Assembly (NCBI RefSeq): GCF_963662885.1
Contig: NZ_OY760059.1
Span: 434,001 to 498,000 of the forward strand
DNA length: 64,000 bases
Direction of reading: 5' to 3'
From: an uncultured Pseudodesulfovibrio sp.
GTDB lineage: Bacteria; Desulfobacterota; Desulfovibrionia; Desulfovibrionales; Desulfovibrionaceae
The translations under genes and the position numbers were made by a program. Numbering within the stretch: the first letter of the stretch is position 1; every line of letters begins with the position of its first letter. The notes beneath the pieces are model-generated. The model saw nothing but the letters and a program-made list of their open reading frames with translations, was not told the DNA's origin and searched no databases. Below, piece by piece: positions 47,159 to 56,447 of this stretch.

Positions 47159-48664
47159 ATGACCGACACCACCGAAAACACGGACGCACTCTTTCTGGCC
47201 AAACTCTCGCTTCCGGTACGAAAATGCATGGCCAAGGCCGCCCGGGAATGTGCCGGCAACGTGGCCGCAGTCCTTTCCATGGACGAAAAGGAGACCTATC
47301 GGGTCAAACTGGCCGTGGATGAGGCATTCTGCAACGCGGTGGATCATTTCTCCGGTTCGGCGGACGACGAGCGCATTCATCTGGAATTTTCCGTGCGGGA
47401 CGGCTCCCTGGTCATCTCTGTCCGAGAACGGGGCATCCCCTTCAACCACGCCAAGGCCGAACGGTTCACGCCCGGCGACCCGGACAGCGCGGACAAGCCC
47501 GGATTGGGCTCGTTGCTGATGCAGCAAGCCATGGACTCGGTGGAACTGTTCGTCCACGGACGCGAGGGCAAGGAGGTCCGGCTGACGCGCAAAATCCGCT
47601 ACGGTTCGCTGCCGCCGGAACTGGCCGAGACCAAACCCGCCCGGCGCGGCAAACGGATCACCGTCCGCGAGCCCGACATCAGGTCCGCCCGCGAGGACGA
47701 ACTCGGCGAGGTCTGCCGTCTGGCCTGGCGCTGCTACGGATTCACCCAGGAAGCCTTTCTCTATGACCTCGACGCACTGACCGAAAAGGTACGGACCGGG
47801 GCCTTCAAGTCTGTCATCGGCATCGATCCGGCCAACGGCGCCCTGATCGGCCATGCCGGACTCAAGTATCACGATCCGGCGGTCAAGGTCCCGGAACTGG
47901 GCCTGGCCTTTGTGGACCCGGCCTACCGTTCGCCTTTCCTGGCCCCGAAGATGGTCCGGCTGCTCTTTGACATGGCCCGGGCCGAGGGGGACCGGGGCAT
48001 CTTCGACTGCTCGGTAACCACCCACACCTTTTCGCAGAAGGGGTTGCAGGAGGAAATGGGCTGCCGCCCGTGCTCCGTCATGCTCGGCATCGCCGCCTCG
48101 GGCATGCGGGTCAAGGAGCTGGCCACCTCCCGGCAGGAAAAGGGTTCGGTGGTCAACCACTACTTCCCCTTCGACCGCTCCCCGGCCACCGTGTATCTGC
48201 CTGAGCGCCATCGGGACATGGCCCGGGAGATCTACGGCTGGATGAACCTGCCGCGCGAGCTGGCCGAGCCTGACGACGCGCCCCTGTCCGGCGTCTCCAC
48301 GGTGAACGTCTTTCCCCTGCCCGAAGAACTCAATGTAGCCTTCATCGTGGTCGGCGCCATCGGTGCGGAAACGGTCCACGAGATTGCGGACGGACTGCGC
48401 GATTGCCGCCACCATCGCATGGACGCGGTTTACGCCTTCCTGCCCGCCGGACTGCCATCATCCGCACAGGTAATGACGGCCTGCGAGGACATGGGCTTCT
48501 TCTTTGCCGGGCTCATGCCGCACATCCACGACGGCCAGGACCGCATCCTCATGCAATTCATAGACATCCCCCTCAACCTGGATGCCGTCCGGGTGTACGG
48601 CGACATGACCAGAAAGCTGTTCGACTACATTCGGTCCGAGCAGAAACGGGTCGCGTCCTCCTGA
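47159..48664 (+). CDS. anti-sigma-type HATPase fused to GNAT acetyltransferase domain
   Basis: This is a 501-residue cytoplasmic protein. Residues about 10-145 are an RsbW/SpoIIAB-like ATPase (YRVKLAVDEAFCNAVDHF with the N-box, VRERGIPFNHAKA, GLGSLLMQQAMDSVEL). Residues about 170-320 are a GNAT fold (IRSAREDELGEVCRLAWRCYGFTQEAF, ELGLAFVDPAYRSPFLAPKMVRLL). About 180 C-terminal residues are unassigned. The combination suggests control of a sigma or anti-sigma partner linked to acetylation. No partner gene is adjacent. ATG at 47159 has GGAG upstream; an ATG at 47147 is less favoured. Confidence 0.8.
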   Translation: MTDTTENTDALFLAKLSLPVRKCMAKAARECAGNVAAVLSMDEKETYRVKLAVDEAFCNAVDHFSGSADDERIHLEFSVRDGSLVISVRERGIPFNHAKAERFTPGDPDSADKPGLGSLLMQQAMDSVELFVHGREGKEVRLTRKIRYGSLPPELAETKPARRGKRITVREPDIRSAREDELGEVCRLAWRCYGFTQEAFLYDLDALTEKVRTGAFKSVIGIDPANGALIGHAGLKYHDPAVKVPELGLAFVDPAYRSPFLAPKMVRLLFDMARAEGDRGIFDCSVTTHTFSQKGLQEEMGCRPCSVMLGIAASGMRVKELATSRQEKGSVVNHYFPFDRSPATVYLPERHRDMAREIYGWMNLPRELAEPDDAPLSGVSTVNVFPLPEELNVAFIVVGAIGAETVHEIADGLRDCRHHRMDAVYAFLPAGLPSSAQVMTACEDMGFFFAGLMPHIHDGQDRILMQFIDIPLNLDAVRVYGDMTRKLFDYIRSEQKRVASS

Positions 48665-48791
48665 GCCTTTCCCCATGGGCGAACCTCTGCAGGGCCTCCC
48701 TGATTGATATAGGAAAATAATTGCTCGTGGATTCGGTGTATTCCAATCATGGATAGTAAGACAAAAAACACCGAACCAAAAGGAGCACCCA

Positions 48792-50711
48792 ATGGGTATC
48801 CGGTTGAAACTTTTTCTGCCGCTTCTCGGCGTGGCCATGGTCATGCTCGTCGGCGGATATCTTTTACTACAATCACAATTCACCGACCTGGAGGACTCGT
48901 TCGTTTCCCTGATCATGCGCGGCAAGATCGAGGACGTGCAGCAATCCATCACCCAGATCTCCGAGAGCGCCCTGCAGCAGGCCGCGCTCTTCAGCCGCAT
49001 GCCCGAGGTGGTCGACGCCTACGGCAAGGCCAACCAGGGCGACATGAGCAACGAGACCGACCCCACGCTGCAGGCAGCCCGGGAACAGCTGCGCGCCTCT
49101 CTCGCCCCGGTGCTCAAGGGCTACAAGGAGAATCTTGGCAAGGATTTCCAGCTCCATTTCCACCTGCCGACCGCACGCAGCCTGCTGCGCACCTGGCGTG
49201 AGAAGCAGGCCAAGAAAAAAGGCCAGTGGGTGGACATCTCGGATGACCTGTCCGGTTTCCGCAACACCGTCATCGACGTGAACAAGAGCCACAAGCCGGT
49301 CCTGGGCATCGAACCGGGCCGGGGCGGCTTCACCATCCGGGGGCTGGCCCCGGTGACCGCGCCGGACGGCACCCATCTCGGCTCGGTCGAAGTCCTTCTC
49401 GGATTCGACAACATCCTCAAGACCATGGAGTCCTCAGGCACGATCAAGGCCCTGCTGTACATGGACGCGGCGCTGCTGCCCGTGACAACCAAACTCCAGG
49501 ACGCGGCCAAGAACCCGGTCAAGGACGGCAAATACGTACTCATTTATGGTCAGAAGAACGATACGGCCCTGGAACTGGCCACCTCAGACCTGCTGGCTCA
49601 GGGCATGCGTTCCTCCCTGGTGGAGGTCAACGGGCATGACGGCGTGGCGGCCTTCCCGGTCATGGACTACCGGGGCAAGGCCATCGGGACCATCGTCCTG
49701 TCCATGGACATCGCCAGCCAGCAGGCCATGATGTCCGCCGTCGCCTGGATGGTCGGCATCGGCCTGCTCATTGTCGTGGTTGTGCCCATCGCGATCATCT
49801 TCTGGGTGGTGGAATACTCCGTGAAGCGTCCCATCCAGCAGTGCGCGGAACTGGCCTCGGACATCGCCGAGGGCAACCTGGAAAGCCGTACCTGCAAGAT
49901 GCGCACGGACGAAATGGGCATCATCCTGGAAGGCATGTGCAACATGAACGCAAACCTGGCCGACACCATCGGCAATATCCGGGACATTTCCCGTGAAGTG
50001 GCCGAGGGGTGCAGCGAACTCTCCATGGCGAGCGACAACCTCTCGCAGGGAGCCAACCGCCAGGCCGCCGGTATAGAAGAGATTGCGGCCAGCCTGGAGG
50101 AGATGTCCGGGTCCATCAAGCAGACAGCGGGCATCGCGGCCAAGACCGAGACCACTGCGGCCAAGGCCTCCCGAGATGCCGAGACAGGCGGCCAGGCCGT
50201 GGCCCGCACCGTGTCGGCCATGAAGAAAATCGCTGACGAGATCGGAATCATCGAGGACATCGCGCGACAGACCAACCTCCTGGCCCTCAATGCGGCCATC
50301 GAGGCGGCCCGTGCAGGTGAGGCGGGCAAGGGTTTCGCCGTGGTCGCGGCCGAGGTTCGCAAGCTGGCCGAGCGCAGCGGAACAGCAGCCGCAGGCATCA
50401 GCGAGCTTTCGTCGAGCAGCGTGGCCGTGGCCGAGGAGGCCGGGGCTCTGCTCGAGCGCATGGTGCCGGACATCAAGAGCACGGCCGAATTGATCCAGGA
50501 GATATCCGCAGCCGCCGGAGAGCAGAGCCAGGGTATCGAACAGGTCTCCCGGGCCATCCAGGATTCCGAATCCGTGGTCCAGCAGAACGCCTCCACTGCC
50601 GAGGAGGTGGCGGCCACCGCCGCCAGCCTGTCCGACAGCTCCAGGAGCCTGCATGAGGCCATCGGCCATTTCAAGCTGGGCGACAAGGACGACGGCCTGG
50701 AACGGTACTAG
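48792..50711 (+). CDS. methyl-accepting chemotaxis protein
   Basis: This is a 639-residue chemoreceptor. TM1 is at about residues 6-24 (LFLPLLGVAMVMLVGGYLLL), followed by a large periplasmic sensor of about 280 residues (double-CACHE-like size). TM2 is AWMVGIGLLIVVVVPIAIIFWVV, and HAMP is KRPIQQCAELASDIAEGNLES. The signalling hairpin contains EDIARQTNLLALNAAIEAARAGEAGKGFAVVAAEVRKLAERS, the CheA/CheW contact tip. No C-terminal CheR pentapeptide is present (ends DDGLERY). Good AAGGAG ribosome site. Confidence 0.95.
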   Translation: MGIRLKLFLPLLGVAMVMLVGGYLLLQSQFTDLEDSFVSLIMRGKIEDVQQSITQISESALQQAALFSRMPEVVDAYGKANQGDMSNETDPTLQAAREQLRASLAPVLKGYKENLGKDFQLHFHLPTARSLLRTWREKQAKKKGQWVDISDDLSGFRNTVIDVNKSHKPVLGIEPGRGGFTIRGLAPVTAPDGTHLGSVEVLLGFDNILKTMESSGTIKALLYMDAALLPVTTKLQDAAKNPVKDGKYVLIYGQKNDTALELATSDLLAQGMRSSLVEVNGHDGVAAFPVMDYRGKAIGTIVLSMDIASQQAMMSAVAWMVGIGLLIVVVVPIAIIFWVVEYSVKRPIQQCAELASDIAEGNLESRTCKMRTDEMGIILEGMCNMNANLADTIGNIRDISREVAEGCSELSMASDNLSQGANRQAAGIEEIAASLEEMSGSIKQTAGIAAKTETTAAKASRDAETGGQAVARTVSAMKKIADEIGIIEDIARQTNLLALNAAIEAARAGEAGKGFAVVAAEVRKLAERSGTAAAGISELSSSSVAVAEEAGALLERMVPDIKSTAELIQEISAAAGEQSQGIEQVSRAIQDSESVVQQNASTAEEVAATAASLSDSSRSLHEAIGHFKLGDKDDGLERY

Positions 50712-50731
50712 GCTCATCCCATGAAACAAAA

Positions 50732-50767
50732 ACGGCCCCCTGCGCTGATGTGCAGGGGGCCGTCTTC
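50732..50767. terminator. bidirectional terminator between MCP and histidine kinase
   Basis: ACGGCCCCCTGC pairs with GCAGGGGGCCGT. A U-run is present on the - strand side (TTTTTGTTTC). Confidence 0.85.
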
Positions 50768-50847
50768 ATGCCGTATCCTTTGTTCTTGAGAGAAATCCCA
50801 TGGAAGAGAACGCTTCCCATGCCTCGGGGCTATCAAACGAGCCTGAC

Positions 50848-51834
50848 CTAGGTCGCCACGCCCTCATGCTCAGGTTCAACCGGAATCCTGACCGTGAAAC
50901 GCGAGCCTTTGCCCGGTTCGCTTTCCACGGAGATAGTCCCGCCGCAACTCTCCACTGAGCGCTTGACGATGGACAGACCCAGCCCCAACCCGTCGTGACC
51001 CGTCTGGGCTCTGACATACGGGTTGAAAATGGTTGCCAGATCCTCGGCACGAATGCCCCTGCCGGAATCGGATACGGTCAGAACCAGTTCCGCTGCCGAG
51101 CCGTCCGCATATCCCAACTCGACCTTGACGCCGCCCTTGTCCGTATACCGGACGGCGTTGCCCACAAGATTCAGGGCCACCAGACGCAGAACGCTCTCAC
51201 TGCCGCGCAGCCTGCCCGGCACGTCCCCGGCCAGCCCGGTCTCCAGGGCAATCCCCCGGCTGCGCGCATGGAGCTGGGACATGTCCCGGACCGAGTCCAG
51301 AAGTTCGGTAGGAGAAAACCCGGTTCGGGCCGGAGCCAGCGACTCCAGACGGGAAAACTGCAGCACGCTGTCCACCAAAAGCCCCAGTTTTCGAGCGGCC
51401 TGCCCGGCCAATTCGATCAGTTCCTGGCGTTCGGCCGCGTTATCGGACAACTGCATCAACTCGAAGGCGTTGACGATACCAATGAGCGGGCTCTTCAGTT
51501 CATGGCAGGCGGTGGTCAGGAAAGTGTCCCTGGAGCGGTTCAGATTGCGCAAATTTTCATGGGCTTCGGCCAGCTCCTTGCGGGACTCTTCCAACTGCCT
51601 GGCCCGGGCGCGCAACTCCCGGACCCGGTTCAGGGAGAAAAGCACAAGACAGACCAGAACAGCAGGCAGGGCCAGGGCTAATTCATCAAGCTCCCAGCTC
51701 TCCTGCGTACGGCTCCACTCATGAAACGCCTCGTAGGCGTCCAGGCGTATGAGCAGCCAGGTGCCCAGCACGAGCACCACCGCATAGACGCCCAGTTCCA
51801 AAAGATGCTTTTTCTCGAACATGGCATTCTGCAT
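50848..51834 (-). CDS. sensor histidine kinase
   Basis: This is a 328-residue kinase from the ATG at 51834 (MQNAMFEKKH; a start at 51822 is also possible, and none has a clear ribosome site). Two membrane helices (YAVVLVLGTWLLI and LALALPAVLVCLVLFSL) enclose a short periplasmic loop, followed by a coiled coil. HisKA is TACHELKSPLIGIVNAFELM, and HATPase has LNLVGNAVRYTDKGG, DSGRGI and GLGLGLSIVKRSVE. No response regulator is adjacent. The signal is unknown. Confidence 0.85.
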   Translation of the reverse strand: MQNAMFEKKHLLELGVYAVVLVLGTWLLIRLDAYEAFHEWSRTQESWELDELALALPAVLVCLVLFSLNRVRELRARARQLEESRKELAEAHENLRNLNRSRDTFLTTACHELKSPLIGIVNAFELMQLSDNAAERQELIELAGQAARKLGLLVDSVLQFSRLESLAPARTGFSPTELLDSVRDMSQLHARSRGIALETGLAGDVPGRLRGSESVLRLVALNLVGNAVRYTDKGGVKVELGYADGSAAELVLTVSDSGRGIRAEDLATIFNPYVRAQTGHDGLGLGLSIVKRSVESCGGTISVESEPGKGSRFTVRIPVEPEHEGVAT

Positions 51835-51986
51835 AGCACAAGGCCAAAAAAAGCAATAGATGGGTATAATCATTTATCCCGAACCGCCAAGACTGCCCGT
51901 TCAGCCCGTTTGCGGCCGCATACAACCCTGGATTCCCGCACCGTTCCCTGTTAGAAACAAGCCGCACAGACACTCATGGAGGACAC

Positions 51987-52556
51987 ATGCGTACCATATT
52001 GCTTTCCCTGACGCTCGCCCTGCTGCTGACCATGTCCCTGGCCGCCTGCTCCGCCAAGGACGAGACCGCGCAGCAGCCCGTCCCGGACGAACCCGCCGCT
52101 GCCGCGGAAGCCGCCACTCCCGCAGAACCCGTTGCGGAAAAAGCGGACTCGTCGCCCGCGTCCACCCATTCCATCCAGGAAGTGATCCCGGAAGGCCCTG
52201 TCGGACGGGTGCAGCTCAAGGACGGCTCCACCATCAAGATCGAGGCATTGCAGAAACTGGGGAACGACTACTGGATTTACGTCTCCGGCAAGCTCAACGG
52301 CCGCTCCTCCACGGTCGTCAGCCTGACCCGCTTCAACGATCTGATGAACTGGCCTTCCATCGCCTTCAAGGACCCGCACACCTTCACCATCACCAACCGC
52401 AACGGCAAGGAGTGGGTCTTCGAGGACGCGAACCTCTATCTGGGTGACGGCAAGGCCGACAGCTACACCTTCTGGGTCCTCGATGACCGCTACGACAAGA
52501 ACCTGACCGAGGTTCCCAAAAGCGACGTGGTCGGCATCAACTTCGGGACCAAATAG
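51987..52556 (+). CDS. lipoprotein, hypothetical
   Basis: This is a 189-residue protein with a lipoprotein signal (LTLALLLTMSLAAC, lipobox LAAC, Cys21). A Pro/Ala/Glu-rich linker of about 45 residues precedes a beta-rich domain of about 125 residues (GRVQLKDGSTIKIEALQKLG ... GINFGTK). No family recognised. AGGA ribosome site. Probably attached to the inner or outer membrane. Confidence 0.75.
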   Translation: MRTILLSLTLALLLTMSLAACSAKDETAQQPVPDEPAAAAEAATPAEPVAEKADSSPASTHSIQEVIPEGPVGRVQLKDGSTIKIEALQKLGNDYWIYVSGKLNGRSSTVVSLTRFNDLMNWPSIAFKDPHTFTITNRNGKEWVFEDANLYLGDGKADSYTFWVLDDRYDKNLTEVPKSDVVGINFGTK

Positions 52557-52909
52557 CCCTGCCTCGAACACAGGCGAACAACGCCTGAAATCGCCTTCCC
52601 TTCTTGACGTCTAGAGCTTTTCTAGATAAGAGACCGGTAAGTTCCGTTCCTTGATTTTCCTTGTTTTACAAGGGTGACGATTGGTGACGATTCTCACACA
52701 GGGAGGAAAAGTGATCCGACTCGCGTTTGGCTCAATACCCCGGAAAGTGGTTGTCAGACTTGGTAAAACGAACACGCTCACCCCTATAAGAAACGCACCT
52801 CCGAGAGCGGTTTCCTGCATCTGGGACAACCGGTTTCGCAGCAGGCCCCGACGCCTGGCCCTGGCCACCCGAAACACCCCTCTCCAAACCCCGAGGATGA
52901 ACAGCTATC
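52557..52909. other. intergenic region without confident gene
   Basis: The 353 bp contain TTGACG at 52603 followed 17 bp later by TAAGAG, over a TCTAGAGCTTTTCTAGA near-palindrome. This is a possible promoter for the downstream MerR-type gene. No coding region or repeat element is supported. Confidence 0.4.
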
Positions 52910-53926
52910 ATGGCAGATACCTATACACATAAGGATTTGGCCGGCCTTTGCGGCGTCTCCGAGACCACCATCAAGAGCTACCGCCGCAAGTTTCCGGGTT
53001 TCATCCCGGTGCTGACCCGTGGCAAGCCCATCCGCTTCAAACCCGAGGCCGGAGAGGTCTGTCTCAAGATCCGGGACTGCTTTGCCAAGGGGTTGTCCGT
53101 AAACGAGACCCACAAGGTCTTAAAGGAACACTTCAAGGAAGAGCCGTCCTCCCGCCAACGCCGCACATCCTCGGCAGCGGCCGCAGCGCCGGTCGAATCC
53201 GTCGCCGCGTCGGCAGGGGTCTCTGCGGAATATCTTGAAAAATTCTTCGCCACCGCCGGGCAGATGATGCAGGGCATGGCTGGCCTGGCCACGGCTCAGG
53301 CCAAGGCCGAACAGCGGCTGCGCAAGGTGGAATCCGCCCTGGAAAGGCTGCTCGAGGTCGAGGCCGAGAACAAGACTCTTTACGCCCGGCTCCTGGATCG
53401 GCCGACGGCCGAACCCGTTCACGCCCCCACCGAGCCCGAACCGGTCGAACCTGCTCCCCAGCCTGAACCGGAACCGCAGCCCGAGCAAAAACCCGAACCG
53501 CGCATGCGTGCGCGCCGGATCGTCAACGTGCGCGGCCCCGAGGGCGAAGTGGCTTCCTACTCCCTGGAGCGGGACACGCCCCAATCCGAAGTGCGCCCCT
53601 CCGACGACTTTCTGAACACCCCCATCGTCATCCACAACGATCAGGGCGAATTCCTCGGCGTTCCCGGCAAACTGCCCCTGGCCGGTTTCGTGTCCATCCT
53701 GATCAACGAGGCCGAGGAGATCAACGCCCGCTGGGATCGCCAGGGCGAGGCCTGGGTCTTCGTCATGGTTGCGCCCGACGGCAACACACACTCCCTGCGT
53801 TTCATCTCCACCACCACCCCGCGCGGCAATCTGGTGGTCCTGCTCGAACGGCTCGACATCAATGACCAGCCCACCTCGTCCCAATTCCTCCAGGAATTCT
53901 TCCGCCAGGTGAAGGACAAGGCGTGA
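52910..53926 (+). CDS. MerR-type HTH protein with long linker and unknown C-terminal domain
   Basis: This is a 338-residue protein. Residues 1-75 are a MerR-like winged helix (YTHKDLAGLCGVSETTIKSYRRKFPGFIPV, KPIRFKPEAGEVCLKIRDCFAKGLSVNETHKVL). A coiled coil follows (about 105-160), then a Pro/Glu-rich linker of 45 residues (PEPVEPAPQPEPEPQPEQKP). The C-terminal domain of about 130 residues (IVIHNDQGEFLGVPGKLPLAGFVSIL ... HSLRFISTTTPRGNLVVLLERL) I cannot assign. No effector-binding domain of known MerR type is seen. Confidence 0.8.
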   Translation: MADTYTHKDLAGLCGVSETTIKSYRRKFPGFIPVLTRGKPIRFKPEAGEVCLKIRDCFAKGLSVNETHKVLKEHFKEEPSSRQRRTSSAAAAAPVESVAASAGVSAEYLEKFFATAGQMMQGMAGLATAQAKAEQRLRKVESALERLLEVEAENKTLYARLLDRPTAEPVHAPTEPEPVEPAPQPEPEPQPEQKPEPRMRARRIVNVRGPEGEVASYSLERDTPQSEVRPSDDFLNTPIVIHNDQGEFLGVPGKLPLAGFVSILINEAEEINARWDRQGEAWVFVMVAPDGNTHSLRFISTTTPRGNLVVLLERLDINDQPTSSQFLQEFFRQVKDKA

Positions 53927-53943
53927 GCCCGAGCCATTGAGAA

Positions 53944-53982
53944 ACAAAAAAAGGCCCCTGCGTGAGCGGGGGCCTTTTTGTA
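53944..53982. terminator. bidirectional terminator
   Basis: AAAAAAAGGCCCCTGC pairs with GCGGGGGCCTTTTT. U-runs on both strands serve the converging MerR-type and solute-binding genes. Confidence 0.9.
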
Positions 53983-53998
53983 TTTATCGGGTTCCTGC

Positions 53999-54775
53999 CT
54001 ATTCGGCCATGTGCAGGTACTCGGCCTTGAGCGTGTGCATTTCGCCCGTGAGGATCATCTGGTCCATCATGAAGTCGACCGTGTCCTGCAGCCGCTCGGC
54101 CGAGGCAGGCATGATATAGCCAAGCTCGGAGCGGGTGAACGGATCACCGGCCAGGGGGGCCGCCAGCCTGGTATTGGTGGCCGCGTAGTACAGGGCCTCC
54201 ACGCTGTCTGTGATCATCACGTCCACCTTCTTGTCGGCCACCGCCGTGGGGATGGCCAGGTTGGACTCGAACATGATCACTTCGGCGTTCTTGATGTTGG
54301 CCTTGACGAATTTCTCGTTGGTGCCGCCAGGGTTCACGCCGATCTTCACGCCCTTCTTGTCCACGTCGGCCAGTGTGCCGAACCGGATGACGTTGTCCTT
54401 GTTGATCAGGATGGTCTTGCCGAACATGACATATCCCTGGGAGAAGCGGGCCTCTTTCTGACGGGCGATGTTACGGGTGATCCCGCTCATGCCGATGTCG
54501 TACTTGTCGGCCTTGAGGTCGGCCATCAGGGTCTTCCAGGTGGTCTTGACCAGTTCGAGCTTCAGCCCCAGCTGCCGGGCGAAACTTTCGGCCACGGCGA
54601 TATCGAAGCCCTCGTAGGTGCCGTTGTTGTCGAAGGAAAACGGCTTGTAGTCACCGGTGGTGCCCACTTTCAACGTACCGCTGGCCATGATCTCATCGAA
54701 ACCGCGTGCATGGCTGTCGGTCGCGCACACAAGAAACAGACCACAGACCAACAAAGCGCAAAACAATTTGGACAT
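53999..54775 (-). CDS. periplasmic solute-binding protein, cyclohexadienyl-dehydratase-like
   Basis: This is a 258-residue exported protein with signal peptide (MSKLFCALLVCGLFLVCATDSHA). The mature start FDEIMASGTLKVGTTGDYKPFSFDNNGTYEGFDIAVAESFARQLG closely follows the family-3 proteins that include PheC-type cyclohexadienyl dehydratases. MSGITRNIARQKEARFSQGY and IMFESNLAIPTAVADKKVDVMITDS follow. It may be an enzyme or a binding protein; no transporter partner is adjacent. ATG at 54775 with AGGAGAG upstream. Confidence 0.8.
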   Translation of the reverse strand: MSKLFCALLVCGLFLVCATDSHARGFDEIMASGTLKVGTTGDYKPFSFDNNGTYEGFDIAVAESFARQLGLKLELVKTTWKTLMADLKADKYDIGMSGITRNIARQKEARFSQGYVMFGKTILINKDNVIRFGTLADVDKKGVKIGVNPGGTNEKFVKANIKNAEVIMFESNLAIPTAVADKKVDVMITDSVEALYYAATNTRLAAPLAGDPFTRSELGYIMPASAERLQDTVDFMMDQMILTGEMHTLKAEYLHMAE

Positions 54776-55003
54776 GGGAAAACTCTCCTCAATTGGATGG
54801 AATGCGAATAGTATGTCAAATCGCCGGGCTCCTGCCGGGCAGGCGCACAGCGACGCTTGTGCCTTTCTACAACAACCGCGCCCGGCTGGCAAAGGCACCC
54901 GATCCGCAGCCCGGCGAGGTCCGCGCCTTCCACAAGGCAATGGACTTCATGGGACCGGGTGTGTATTCGGTTTCTGCTAAACCGTGATGATTCGGGGGAT
55001 AAC

Positions 55004-55774
55004 GTGATCCATTTCAAGGACGGTGGCTACAGCACGGAAGGAGTCCGGCAGAACCCAGCCGGAGGCGCCTTTCGGTTCGGAGCCGGACTGTTCGAGACCA
55101 TATACTACAATGGCAGCGAACTCTGCCATCTGGGCCGACACCTGGACCGGCTGCTGCACGGGTTGCGCGCCTACGGCCTGGCCTACACCACGGTGGACTT
55201 CGCACAGGTGGCAGCCCAGGTCCTGAACCGCAACGGGCTGCAAGGCCGCCCCGCCCGGGTGGACATCGTCTACCCGGTTGAGGAAAGTGTGTCCTCGCCT
55301 GTCATCCTGGCCGAACCTGTCGAACCCAAGCCGTACAAGGCGTTCCGGCTCTGCCTTTGCGAGGACCGGCACGTGTCGGCCTTGAGCGGTCACAAGACCA
55401 CCAACGGAATGTTCGCCTACCTTGCCCGTCGACAGGCCGCTGCCAGGGGATTCGACGACGCGGCCCTGTTCGACCTGGATGACAATATTCTGGAAGCGAC
55501 CAGCGGGTCCCTGGTCTTTGAAAAACAGGGCCAGTTCGTGTGCGTGGACTCGCCTTTTTGCCTGCCTTCCATCGCCCTGGATCTGGCCCGCACCGTCCTC
55601 GACATCTTGCCGGTGCGAGTCCCATTGGACGAGCTGCCCAGGTTCCGCCATGCCTACATACTCAACTCACTGATCGGCATGCGCCCGGTCGTGGCCATAG
55701 GCGAAACCGCCTTCGTGCCCGACGACAAGGCCTGTGACCGGGTCTCTCCTCTGGTTCTTAACCTTTCCGACTAG
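55004..55774 (+). CDS. aminotransferase class IV (aminodeoxychorismate lyase-like)
   Basis: This is a 256-residue PLP enzyme from GTG at 55004, preceded by GGGGGAT. It has FRFGAGLFETIYYNG (fold-type IV N-domain), the PLP-lysine segment SGHKTTNGMFAYLARRQAAARGFDDAALFD, and the family signature LEATSGSLVFEK. Members are PabC (4-amino-4-deoxychorismate lyase), branched-chain or D-amino-acid aminotransferases. Length favours PabC-like, but substrate is uncertain. The frame is open upstream without a suitable start. Confidence 0.8.
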   Translation: MIHFKDGGYSTEGVRQNPAGGAFRFGAGLFETIYYNGSELCHLGRHLDRLLHGLRAYGLAYTTVDFAQVAAQVLNRNGLQGRPARVDIVYPVEESVSSPVILAEPVEPKPYKAFRLCLCEDRHVSALSGHKTTNGMFAYLARRQAAARGFDDAALFDLDDNILEATSGSLVFEKQGQFVCVDSPFCLPSIALDLARTVLDILPVRVPLDELPRFRHAYILNSLIGMRPVVAIGETAFVPDDKACDRVSPLVLNLSD

Positions 55775-55869
55775 TCATCCAGCCGTTTTTGGCCTAATAA
55801 TCTTTGTATCGGATCAGGCCTTTTGCCGTTCCCTTTGCATTTATTTAATTTTGTGCTTGCAATTTTAAA

Positions 55870-55884
55870 TAGGAATCATTACTA
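55870..55884. promoter_or_regulatory. PerR-like box and promoter region upstream of rubrerythrin
   Basis: TAGGAATCATTACTA has the same half-sites as the boxes at 11301 and 36766 (one mismatch in the right arm). TTGTGC at 55851-55856 lies 17 bp before AATCAT inside the box, the same placement as in the 36747 promoter. Confidence 0.6.
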
Positions 55885-55946
55885 GTTTCTTCACGGCACA
55901 CAATCGGCCCGAGAGCCGAACAAAACCACCATACAGGAGTAGATCA

Positions 55947-56447
55947 ATGACCAAGACCATGGAAAATCTGAAAGCCGCTTTCGCCGGTGAGTCCCAGGCC
56001 AACCGCAAGTACCTCGCTTATGCCGAAAAAGCCGACGCCGAAGGCAAGCCGGGCGTTGCCAAGGTATTCCGCGCCGCCGCTGCCGCCGAAACCATCCACG
56101 CCCACGCCCACCTGCGCCTGATGAAGGGCATCGGCACCACCGAGGAGAACCTCAAGGATGCCATCAACGGCGAAACCTACGAGTTCAAGTCCATGTACCC
56201 GGACATGATGAAGGACGCCGAGGCCGAGGGCGAAAACGCCATTCTGCGCTATTTCGGATTTGCCAACGAGGCTGAAAAGGTCCACGCCGATCTGTACACC
56301 GCGGCCCTCGAAGCCGACGACGACGTCTTTGCCGACGCCGATTTCTACATCTGTTCCGTGTGCGGCCACACCATGGACGGCGAGCCCCATGAGAAGTGTC
56401 CCATCTGCGGCGCAGCCACCAAGGCCTACAAGAAAGTCGAAGCCTAG
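55947..56447 (+). CDS. rbr: rubrerythrin
   Basis: This is a 166-residue non-heme iron peroxidase. The N-terminal four-helix bundle supplies the diiron ligands (GESQANRKYLAYAEKAD, AAAETIHAHAHL, EGENAILRYFGFANEAEKVHADLY). A C-terminal rubredoxin-like centre is FYICSVCGHTMDGEPHEKCPICG (two CxxC pairs). It reduces H2O2 to water with electrons from rubredoxin in anaerobes. AGGAG ribosome site. It is monocistronic with a PerR-like box in its promoter. Confidence 0.96.
   Translation: MTKTMENLKAAFAGESQANRKYLAYAEKADAEGKPGVAKVFRAAAAAETIHAHAHLRLMKGIGTTEENLKDAINGETYEFKSMYPDMMKDAEAEGENAILRYFGFANEAEKVHADLYTAALEADDDVFADADFYICSVCGHTMDGEPHEKCPICGAATKAYKKVEA

Noticed and set aside
54802..54987. Possible 61-residue gene upstream of the aminotransferase
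   Set aside because: No ribosome site and no recognisable motif; it runs through the leader region. Kept as unsupported.
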